Positions 1-6,374 of a stretch of DNA of 14,201 bases are shown piece by piece. Made by a program: the position numbers and the translations under genes. The notes under the pieces are model-generated. The model saw nothing but the letters and a program-made list of their open reading frames with translations, did no database searches and was not told the origin of the DNA. Position 1 is the stretch's first letter. Each line of letters starts with the position of its first letter. Origin of the DNA: Fidelibacterota bacterium (lineage in GTDB: Bacteria; Pseudomonadota; Alphaproteobacteria; Rhodospirillales; Rhodospirillaceae); the NCBI GenBank assembly GCA_947473445.1, contig CANJEU010000017.1:1-14201 (forward strand), given 5' to 3'.

Positions 1-1
1 A

Positions 2-274
2 ATCGCCGACAGCAGCTTCCCGTCGGGACATACCCAATCCATCTGGACGGCGATGCTGGCGCTGTCATTTCTATTTCCGCCGCTGCGCCCGGTTTTCTTG
101 GTAATCGCCACAACCATTGCCATGAGCCGAATCGTGGTGGGCGCTCATTTCCTCGCCGACGTGGTGACGAGTATCTTCATTGCCTTCGCGACAGTTTTGT
201 TGTGGCGCCGGTGGTTTACCCGCGAGGGAATTGCGCTGGCCTTAATCGACAAGCGTTCCGTTACGGGCGCTTGA
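2..274 (+). CDS. PAP2-family phosphatase, C-terminal part (5' end outside window)
   Basis: The reading frame is open from base 2 to a TGA at 272-274, so about 90 C-terminal residues of a larger protein are visible. Two of the three conserved phosphatase motifs of the PAP2 superfamily are present: PSGHT (bases 20-34) and SR-x5-H-x3-D (SRIVVGAHFLAD, bases 125-160), which supplies the nucleophilic histidine and its aspartate partner. The first motif (K-x6-RP) must lie upstream of the window. Hydrophobic stretches before and between the motifs fit the multi-span membrane fold, and the active site would normally face the periplasm. Family members dephosphorylate phosphatidic acid, undecaprenyl diphosphate or lipid A phosphates; the substrate cannot be told from this fragment. 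The last 14 bases overlap the end of the convergent tlpA-like gene. Confidence 0.85.
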   Translation: MADSSFPSGHTQSIWTAMLALSFLFPPLRPVFLVIATTIAMSRIVVGAHFLADVVTSIFIAFATVLLWRRWFTREGIALALIDKRSVTGA

Positions 275-851
275 TCAGGTCCTGGACCATCTTCTCGACG
301 GCCGGACTATCCCAGACCACTTCGCCGGCGACGCGGGCGACTTCCTTCCCGTCCTTGCCAATGACCAGGGTGGTCGGCAGGCCGCCCAGCTTGGCGTCGC
401 GGTAAAAGCCCGTCGCCGGGTCGAGATACAGCGGCAGCTTCCAGCCTTGTTTTTCGGCGAACGGTTTGGCGATCTTCGGACCGTTACGCTCCTGATTGAT
501 GGCAAGGACCTGGAAATCCTTGCCGCCGAGCTTGGCATTCAGCCGGTCGAGGGCGGGCATTTCCTTCACGCACGGGGCGCACCAGGTGGCCCAGAAATTC
601 ACGATGAGGACCTTGCCGCCGAAGTCCTTGAGGGTCTTGTCGGCGTCCGCGGCATCCTTGAAGACGGTGGCGGGCGCATCGATGGGCTTGGGATGCCAGG
701 TGAAATCCTTCGGTTCGACCGAATCGGCGGCCGCCAGCGCCGTTGTGACAGGCGCGCGGCCCAGGCCGCTTGCAACCACTGCCAGGGCAATGATAATCAC
801 CGCCGAAGCCAAGGCCGGCAGCGCGAAACCAAAGCGTTTTACACTCAACAT
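261..851 (-). CDS. tlpA: TlpA-like membrane-anchored periplasmic thiol-disulfide reductase
   Basis: This is a thioredoxin-fold protein with one N-terminal hydrophobic anchor (about residues 9-30), then a periplasmic domain with the redox motif WCAPC inside NFWATWCAPC and the conserved cis-proline in GGLPTT about 60-70 residues later. The spacing is that of the TlpA/ResA/CcmG group. In Bradyrhizobium, TlpA reduces copper-loading factors and the CuA site for cytochrome oxidase assembly; a reductase role in respiratory-chain biogenesis is inferred here. The frame also has an ATG at 863, but that one has no purine-rich leader. The ATG at 851 follows GGGAGA (856-861) by 4 bases, so I place the start there, giving 196 residues. 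It is divergent from argH, an arrangement I recall in other alphaproteobacteria, and its 3' end overlaps the PAP2 gene. Confidence 0.88.
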   Translation of the reverse strand: MLSVKRFGFALPALASAVIIIALAVVASGLGRAPVTTALAAADSVEPKDFTWHPKPIDAPATVFKDAADADKTLKDFGGKVLIVNFWATWCAPCVKEMPALDRLNAKLGGKDFQVLAINQERNGPKIAKPFAEKQGWKLPLYLDPATGFYRDAKLGGLPTTLVIGKDGKEVARVAGEVVWDSPAVEKMVQDLIKRP

Positions 852-871
852 GTCGTCTCCCATGGACGGCG

Positions 872-892
872 GGCCCGGATCCGGACCGGGCC
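872..892. other. Perfect inverted repeat in the tlpA/argH divergent spacer
   Basis: GGCCCGG (872-878) and CCGGGCC (886-892) are exact reverse complements, separated by a 7-base loop. The element fills the middle of the short spacer between the divergent tlpA and argH starts. No T-run follows on either strand, so it does not look like an intrinsic terminator. It could be an operator, a leader hairpin protecting either mRNA, or simply GC-rich sequence. Function unknown. Confidence 0.4.
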
Positions 893-913
893 TAGAAGAG
901 CCAAGGTTAACAT

Positions 914-2305
914 ATGACGAGCAAAATGTGGGGAGGCCGATTTGGCGCCGGGCCTACGGCGATCATGGAGGAAATCAACACCTCCGTCGGATTTGATCAG
1001 CGCCTGGCCAAGCAGGACGTGCGCGGCAGCCGCGCCCATTGCGCGATGCTGGTGGCCCAAGGAATCATCTCGAAAGAAGACGGCGAAGCTATCCAGGGCG
1101 GCCTGACCCGCATCGAGAAGGATATTTCGGCCGGGGCCTTCGTCTTCAAGCGCAGCCTTGAAGACGTTCACATGAACATCGAAAGCCGTCTGGCCGATCT
1201 GATCGGCGCGCCCGCGGGACGGCTTCATACCGCCCGCTCGCGCAACGATCAGGTGGCGACCGATTTCAGGATGTGGGTGCGCGCGGCGATCGACACCCTC
1301 GATGTCGAGATCAAGAAGCTCCAGGCCGTGCTGATCGACAAGGCGCAGGCGGAGGCGGCGACCATCATGCCGGGCTTCACCCATTTGCAAGCTGCGCAGC
1401 CTGTGACATTCGGCCATCACCTGCTCGCCTATGTGGAAATGTTCGGCCGCGACCGCGGGCGATTCATGGACGCGCGCCGGCGCTTGAACGAATGCCCGCT
1501 GGGGGCGGGCGCCATCGCGGGCACCTCTTTCCCCGTGAACCGGGCACTGACGGCGGAAAAACTGGATTTCGACCGCCCGATGGCGAACTCCATGGACGCC
1601 GTGTCCGACCGCGATTTCGCGCTCGAATTTCTGGCGGCGGCGAGCATCCTGGCGGTGCATATGTCGCGCATCGCCGAGGAGATGGTGATCTGGGCCAGCG
1701 CGCAGTTCGGTTTCATCAAATTCACCGATGCCTTCTCGACCGGCAGTTCGATGATGCCGCAGAAGCGCAATCCAGACGCCGCCGAACTTGTACGCGCTAA
1801 AGCAGGCCGCATATTCGGAAACCTGTTCGGTCTGCTGACCGTGATGAAGGGCCTGCCGCTGACCTATTCCAAGGATATGCAGGAAGACAAGGAAGCGGTG
1901 TTCGCGACCTTTGATACGCTTGAGCTTTGCCTCGCGGCAATGACGGGCATGGTCAAGGACATCAAGCCCGATGCGGCGCGCATGAAGGCGAGCGCGAGCG
2001 CCGGCTTCACCACTGCGACCGACATCGCCGATTGGGTCACGCAAAATTTGAACGTTCCGTTCCGCGAGTCCCACCACATCACCGGCCGCATTGTAAAAAT
2101 GGCCGAGGGTAAGGGCTGCGAGCTGGCCGAACTGACGCTCGAGGACATGCAATTGGTCGAGCCGCGCATCACGCAGGATATCTTCCGCGTCCTGACGCCC
2201 GAAGCGTCGGCGGCGAGCCGCACCAGCTTCGGCGGAACAGCGCCTGCCAACGTCACCGCGCAGGTCAAAGCCGCGCGCGAGCGCTTTTTAGGAGAAAAAC
2301 CATGA
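914..2305 (+). CDS. argH: Argininosuccinate lyase
   Basis: This cytoplasmic enzyme carries out the last step of arginine synthesis, splitting argininosuccinate to arginine and fumarate, and works as a homotetramer. At 463 residues it has the usual length. Superfamily motifs appear in order: the N-terminal KMWGGRF, DVHMNIESRL, TARSRNDQVATD, PGFTHLQAAQP with the catalytic-pair histidine at H157, and the fumarase/aspartase signature GSSMMPQKRNPD at 277-288 with its mobile-loop serine. No expected residue is missing. The ATG at 914 has AAGG at 903-906, 7 bases upstream. The end overlaps the next start by 4 bases (ATGA), so it is probably translationally coupled to the lipoprotein gene and co-transcribed with lysA. 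Confidence 0.97.
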   Translation: MTSKMWGGRFGAGPTAIMEEINTSVGFDQRLAKQDVRGSRAHCAMLVAQGIISKEDGEAIQGGLTRIEKDISAGAFVFKRSLEDVHMNIESRLADLIGAPAGRLHTARSRNDQVATDFRMWVRAAIDTLDVEIKKLQAVLIDKAQAEAATIMPGFTHLQAAQPVTFGHHLLAYVEMFGRDRGRFMDARRRLNECPLGAGAIAGTSFPVNRALTAEKLDFDRPMANSMDAVSDRDFALEFLAAASILAVHMSRIAEEMVIWASAQFGFIKFTDAFSTGSSMMPQKRNPDAAELVRAKAGRIFGNLFGLLTVMKGLPLTYSKDMQEDKEAVFATFDTLELCLAAMTGMVKDIKPDAARMKASASAGFTTATDIADWVTQNLNVPFRESHHITGRIVKMAEGKGCELAELTLEDMQLVEPRITQDIFRVLTPEASAASRTSFGGTAPANVTAQVKAARERFLGEKP

Positions 2306-2430
2306 TGAAACGCTGCGCGTTCGCGCTTGCCGTTCTCCTTGCGCTCACCAGCGTATCGGCCTGCGGAAAGAAAGGCCTTCTCGACGTTCCGGAAGGTTCG
2401 ACCTATCCGCAGCCTTATCCGCGCCCTTAA
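2302..2430 (+). CDS. Tiny LptM/LppL-like outer-membrane lipoprotein
   Basis: A 42-residue gene sits between argH and lysA. The ATG at 2302 overlaps the argH TGA (ATGA), and AGGAGA at 2290-2295 lies 6 bases upstream; a second ATG at 2305 would give 41 residues. The product has a basic N-terminus, a hydrophobic stretch and a lipobox VSAC, so C21 would become the lipidated first residue. The mature part opens CGKKGLL, matching the CGxKGPL start of E. coli LptM (YifL) and Pseudomonas LppL, and ends in a short Pro/Tyr-rich tail. In E. coli, LptM helps LptD form its native disulfides at the BAM machinery. Homologues commonly sit next to lysA or dapF, as here. The mature peptide of about 22 residues is far shorter than in E. 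coli. Family assignment is good; function is by homology only. Confidence 0.85.
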   Translation: MMKRCAFALAVLLALTSVSACGKKGLLDVPEGSTYPQPYPRP

Positions 2431-2441
2431 GAACCGGACCC

Positions 2442-3710
2442 ATGCATCATTTCACTTACAACAACGGCGTTCTTCATGCCGAAGACGTACCGCTGCCGCG
2501 CATCGCCGCGGAAGTCGGCACGCCGTTCTATTGTTATTCGCACGCCACCATGACGCGCCACTATGTGGTGTTTCGCGATGCGTTCGGCTCGCTCGACATC
2601 AATGTCTGCTTTGCGATGAAGGCCAATAGCAACCTCGCGGTCGTGCGCACGCTGGCGGAAATCGGCGCCGGCGCGGATGTGGTTTCGGGCGGCGAGTTGC
2701 AGATCGCGCTGAAAGCCGGCGTTCCGGCGAATAAAATTGTGTTCTCGGGCGTCGGGAAGACAGATGCCGAAATCCGCCTCGCGCTGGCCTGCAACGTCGG
2801 ACAGATGAACGTTGAGTCCGAGGACGAGCTGCTGCGCATCAGCGCCGCTGCCACGCAGCTGAAAAAAGAAGTCCGGGTGGCGCTGCGCGTCAATCCAGAC
2901 GTAGCCGCTGGCACCCACGACAAAATCTCTACCGGCCGCAAGGACGATAAATTCGGGATCGACTGGACGCTCGTGCCTGATCTGTATCGTAAAGCGCGCA
3001 CGCTGCCGGGCGTGATTCCAAGCGCGATCGCGGTGCATATCGGCTCGCAGATCACCAACCTCGCGCCGTTCGAAGCAGCCTTCTTGCGTGTGCGCGAGCT
3101 TGGGCTGATGTTGCGCGCCGACGGCATCCCCATCGACCACCTCGACCTCGGCGGCGGATTGGGCGTCCCCTACGATCACGACGCCGAGCCCCCGCCTCTG
3201 CCGGCGGACTATGCGGCGATGGTCAAGCGCACCCTCGGCGATCTGGGCTGCAAGCTCACGTTCGAACCGGGACGGCTGATCGTCGGCAACGCAGGCATAA
3301 TGGTGGCGCGCGTCATCGCCTGCAAGGAAGGCCCGTCGCGCCAGTTCGTCATCGTCGATGCCGCCATGAACGACCTGGTGCGTCCGGCGATGTACGGCGC
3401 ACACCACGAAATTCTTCCCGTCCACGAGCGCCCGATGGCCAGTCCGGTGAAACCGTACGATGTCGTCGGTCCGGTGTGCGAAACCGCCGACCGCTTCGCG
3501 CAGGACTACCGGTTGCCAAGCATGGAACGCGGTGACCTCGTCGCCTTCATGACTGCCGGGGCTTATGGGGCGGTGATGTCCTCGAGCTACAACGCCCGTC
3601 CCCTCATTCCCGAGGTGATGGTGAAGGGGAGCGCCTACGCCGTCGTGCGCCGCCGGCCGACCTTCGAGCAGATGATGGCGCTTGAGCAGCTCCCACCCTG
3701 GTTGGCCTAA
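2442..3710 (+). CDS. lysA: Diaminopimelate decarboxylase
   Basis: This PLP enzyme decarboxylates meso-diaminopimelate to L-lysine, the last step of the DAP pathway, which also feeds peptidoglycan. At 422 residues it is standard length for this fold-type III family. Visible motifs are CFAMKAN with the PLP-binding lysine K60, the HIGSQI segment, the phosphate-binding DLGGGLG, EPGR (substrate and PLP contacts), GPVCETAD with the catalytic cysteine C346 from the partner subunit, and the C-terminal GAYGAVMSSSYN. It starts 11 bases after the lipoprotein stop with only a weak GGA before the ATG, which fits translation within the argH-lipoprotein-lysA operon. No anomalies were seen. Confidence 0.97.
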   Translation: MHHFTYNNGVLHAEDVPLPRIAAEVGTPFYCYSHATMTRHYVVFRDAFGSLDINVCFAMKANSNLAVVRTLAEIGAGADVVSGGELQIALKAGVPANKIVFSGVGKTDAEIRLALACNVGQMNVESEDELLRISAAATQLKKEVRVALRVNPDVAAGTHDKISTGRKDDKFGIDWTLVPDLYRKARTLPGVIPSAIAVHIGSQITNLAPFEAAFLRVRELGLMLRADGIPIDHLDLGGGLGVPYDHDAEPPPLPADYAAMVKRTLGDLGCKLTFEPGRLIVGNAGIMVARVIACKEGPSRQFVIVDAAMNDLVRPAMYGAHHEILPVHERPMASPVKPYDVVGPVCETADRFAQDYRLPSMERGDLVAFMTAGAYGAVMSSSYNARPLIPEVMVKGSAYAVVRRRPTFEQMMALEQLPPWLA

Positions 3711-3811
3711 TCCCGGTAGCGTCAGGATAGCGGGTGTAAAAAGCCCGAACGCAGCCCGTTCGTTGCAGGGGTTTCATTGAACGGGGGCCGTCTACCCCAT
3801 AGACTGGCCCG
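3711..3811 (+). promoter_or_regulatory. lysA/DUF4175 spacer with a hairpin and a candidate leaderless promoter
   Basis: The 101-base gap holds two signals. A 6-bp stem, CGAACG (3746-3751) and CGTTCG (3757-3762) with a 5-base loop, follows lysA; it lacks a T-run, so it is at best a weak or factor-dependent end. Further on, TTGAAC (3777-3782) and TAGACT (3800-3805) form a sigma70-like -35/-10 pair (4 of 6 matches each) at the ideal 17-base spacing. The predicted transcript start, about 7 bases past the -10, falls on the A of the ATG at 3812. That gene has no Shine-Dalgarno sequence, so a leaderless mRNA is plausible. Read-through from lysA is the alternative. Confidence 0.4.
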
Positions 3812-6370
3812 ATGCAGTCCGACGCGCCCAAGAACCCTTCGCTCAACCTCCACGAGGACCTGACGATCCGCAGGCGCCTGGCGCTGGCTTGGCTGGCCCT
3901 TGCCTGGGAAAGGCTGTGGGCGCGGCTGTGGGTCGCCGCGGCGCTGATCGGCGTTTTTGTCGCCGTCGTCCTCACCGATGTGTTGCCGCAGCTTCCGCTG
4001 GCCCTCCACCTTGTCCTGCTGCTGGCCGCGGCCGGCGGCATTGCGTTCCTTGCCTCGCGCCATCTCAAAGGATTCGCCTGGCCGACCCGCGCGGAAGCCC
4101 GGGTGCGCCTTGAGACCTTGTCGCCGGTGAAACACCGGCCGTTGACCACGGTGGAAGATACGCTCGCGCCCGATTCAAATCCGCTGCAGCAGCTTTTGTG
4201 GGCATTGCATCAGCGCCGCGCCAAGAACGATCTCGATCGCTTGCGCGCAGCGCCGCCCGCGCCGGGCATCGCGGCGCGTGATCACTTCGCCGCGCGGGCG
4301 GTCGTCGTGCTCGCGCTGTTCGTCGCGCTGGCGAGCGCCTGGGGTCATGTGGGCGACCGGCTGCTGCGCGGCTTCCTGCCGATCCTTGGGGATGACGCGG
4401 GCAATGCGGCGGTCAAACTTTGGATCACGCCGCCGTCCTACACCAACCGTTCGCCGCTCTACATCGAACTTCCCGCGCCCGCGGGCACACAAACTCCCGA
4501 CACGCTCGACATCCCCGCCGGCAGCAAAGCCCTGGTGATGGTGACGGGCGCGACGCGCGATGCGTCTCTTGCGTTGGACGATGCGAAGTTTCCTCTCGAT
4601 CGCCTTGCCGACCAAAGTCAGCGCGGCGAGATGGAGCTTGCGCAGACCTCGCGCCTCGAGATCCGCAGCGGCGCGCGCACCATCGCGGGCTGGGATGTGA
4701 ACTGGCTGGGCGACACGCCGCCGACGGTCGCGTTCACGCAGGAACCGACACAAGGCGTGCGCTGGCGCTTCCGCATCGACTATGACGCCAAGGATGATTA
4801 CGGCGTGGCGGAGTTAAAGGCCGTCGTGCGCAGATCTCCAAGCGGCGAAGCCGCCCCCGCCGTCGAGGTGCCCATCGCCCTGCCGCCGTTTTCGCCCAAG
4901 AGCATTCAGCAAACGTCCTTGAACGATCTGACGGCATTGCCGTGGGCGGGCATGAAGGTCAGCGTTTATCTCGTCGCGACCGATGTCGCCGGACTTGAGG
5001 GCAAGAGCGATATTTTCGAAGCGACCTTGCCCGAGCGTATTTTCACCCATCCCGTCGCCCGTGAAATCGCGCGCGTGCGCAAAGGCCTGTTCGTCAATCC
5101 GGCCGAAGCCGTGCCCGTGGCGCGCGAGGCGGTGACAAAGATCCTTAGCGAGCCGAGCAGCTTTGGCGCCGACCCGCTGGTGCACCTTGCGCTGTCGACC
5201 ACCAAATTCCGTTTCACCGAAGAAACCCCCGCGCAGGCCGCGCAATCGACGCCCGAGCTGCTGTGGAATTCGGCGGTGCGCATCGAGGACGGCAATGTCG
5301 CCGTCGCCGAGCAGCGGCTGCGGGCCGCCGAAGAGGCGCTGCGCAAAGCCATCGAAAGTGGCGCCTCGCAGGACGAGATCGATAAACTTGTCAGCGAACT
5401 GCAGCAGGCCGTGGAAGAATATCAGCAGGCCATGAACGAGAACGGCGGCAGCAAGCAGTCGAGCTTCAGCGCCAAGGAAGACAAGGCCCAGCGATCGGCT
5501 GAAATCGCACAGCTGGCCGAGCAGTTGCGTCAGCTGTCGCAGATGGGTTCGAACGAGGACGAAAAAAAGAAGGCCTTCGCCGAACTCCAGGCCGAGCTGG
5601 ACGACTTGCGCAATAACGCCGCGGGCAATCAGCAGAACAGTCAGCAGGCCCAGGCGGCCGAGAAGATGCTGGAGAATATGCGCGAGATCGCCAAGAAGCA
5701 GTCCGAGCTGCTCGACAAGAATTTCAAACAGGCCCAGCAAGAGGGTCAACAACAGGCGCAGAACCAAGGGCAGCAGCGCGGCCAACAGGGCCAGCAGCAG
5801 CAAGGCCAGAAGGGTCAGCAGCAACAGGGCCAACAGCAGCAGGGGCAGCAAGGCCAACAGGGACAGCAGGGCCAAGGCGGCCAGCAACAACAAGCCGCCG
5901 CGAGCCAGGAGCAGATCCGTCAGGAGCTTGAGAGCCTGATGCAACAGATGGAGCAGATGACCGGTCAGAGCGCCGAAGGCCTGCAAGATGCGCGCGCATC
6001 GATGCAGCAGGCGGAGGGCGCGTTACGCGCCGGCGCCTGGAAGCAGGGCGTCGACCAGCAAGGCAAGGCGCTGTCCTCGCTCGAGGAAGGCATGTCGGAA
6101 GCTGCGCGGCAGATGGCCGAAGCGCTGTTCGACGAGGGCCTGGGCGGCCTCGCGCAGTTGGAGATGGGGCAGATCCGCTACAAACAGCAGGGCGGCCAGG
6201 GCCGCTCGGGCGGCGATGAGGTTGAAGGCGGCGTGCCGACCGATCCCGACACGGCAGGCATGGCCGAGCGCGTGCGCGTTATCCTCGAGGAGATCCGCAA
6301 TCGGGCGAGCGACCGCACCCGTCCGGCCGCCGAGCAGGACTATCTGCGCCGCCTGATGAAACAGTTCTGA
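3812..6370 (+). CDS. DUF4175 / TIGR02302-family membrane protein
   Basis: This is a large alphaproteobacterial membrane protein of unknown function (852 residues). The N-terminus has two membrane spans (about 40-56 and 61-82), a cytoplasmic stretch rich in Arg, and a third span at about 158-178. A presumably periplasmic beta-rich part follows (LWITPPSYTNRSPLYIEL and DYGVAELKAVVRR are recognisable family segments), then a helical, coiled-coil-prone region (about 490-640) rich in Gln, Glu and Ala. A Gln/Gly tract spans 640-694, followed by more helix and the family C-terminus ending RAAEQDYLRRLMKQF-like (832-852). The start is fixed by an in-frame TAG at 3800-3802. There is no SD. Its end faces the zitP-like gene with only 4 bases between stops. 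Family assignment rests on recall of the domain layout; the biochemical role is unknown. Confidence 0.82.
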   Translation: MQSDAPKNPSLNLHEDLTIRRRLALAWLALAWERLWARLWVAAALIGVFVAVVLTDVLPQLPLALHLVLLLAAAGGIAFLASRHLKGFAWPTRAEARVRLETLSPVKHRPLTTVEDTLAPDSNPLQQLLWALHQRRAKNDLDRLRAAPPAPGIAARDHFAARAVVVLALFVALASAWGHVGDRLLRGFLPILGDDAGNAAVKLWITPPSYTNRSPLYIELPAPAGTQTPDTLDIPAGSKALVMVTGATRDASLALDDAKFPLDRLADQSQRGEMELAQTSRLEIRSGARTIAGWDVNWLGDTPPTVAFTQEPTQGVRWRFRIDYDAKDDYGVAELKAVVRRSPSGEAAPAVEVPIALPPFSPKSIQQTSLNDLTALPWAGMKVSVYLVATDVAGLEGKSDIFEATLPERIFTHPVAREIARVRKGLFVNPAEAVPVAREAVTKILSEPSSFGADPLVHLALSTTKFRFTEETPAQAAQSTPELLWNSAVRIEDGNVAVAEQRLRAAEEALRKAIESGASQDEIDKLVSELQQAVEEYQQAMNENGGSKQSSFSAKEDKAQRSAEIAQLAEQLRQLSQMGSNEDEKKKAFAELQAELDDLRNNAAGNQQNSQQAQAAEKMLENMREIAKKQSELLDKNFKQAQQEGQQQAQNQGQQRGQQGQQQQGQKGQQQQGQQQQGQQGQQGQQGQGGQQQQAAASQEQIRQELESLMQQMEQMTGQSAEGLQDARASMQQAEGALRAGAWKQGVDQQGKALSSLEEGMSEAARQMAEALFDEGLGGLAQLEMGQIRYKQQGGQGRSGGDEVEGGVPTDPDTAGMAERVRVILEEIRNRASDRTRPAAEQDYLRRLMKQF
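5729..5893 (+). repeat. CAG/CAA-GGC low-complexity tract encoding poly(Gln/Gly)
   Basis: Residues 640-694 of the DUF4175 protein are almost only Gln and Gly with a few Ala, Lys and Arg, in irregular GQQ, GQQQQ and GQQGQ units. CAG and CAA are mixed and the Gly codons vary, so the tract is an old or selected low-complexity segment rather than a clean microsatellite. On the opposite strand it reads as Leu-rich sequence, which creates a misleading long open frame. Confidence 0.85.
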
Positions 6371-6374
6371 GTAT

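Noticed and set aside
261..863. TlpA start at the ATG at 863
   Set aside because: No purine-rich leader precedes it, whereas GGGAGA lies 4 bases before the ATG at 851; the longer start only adds four polar residues before the anchor.
845..2152. Open frame of 435 codons on the minus strand opposite argH
   Set aside because: argH is unambiguous on the plus strand with all motifs. The antisense product is rich in His/Arg with no domain, typical of GC-rich shadow frames.
2427..3425. Open frame of 332 codons opposite lysA
   Set aside because: It lies wholly antisense to lysA; composition is Arg/His/Asp-rich with no recognisable motif.
4814..5986. Leu-rich 390-codon minus-strand frame that looks like a membrane protein
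   Set aside because: The Leu runs are the complement of CAG codons in the Gln tract of DUF4175; the plus-strand gene explains the sequence.
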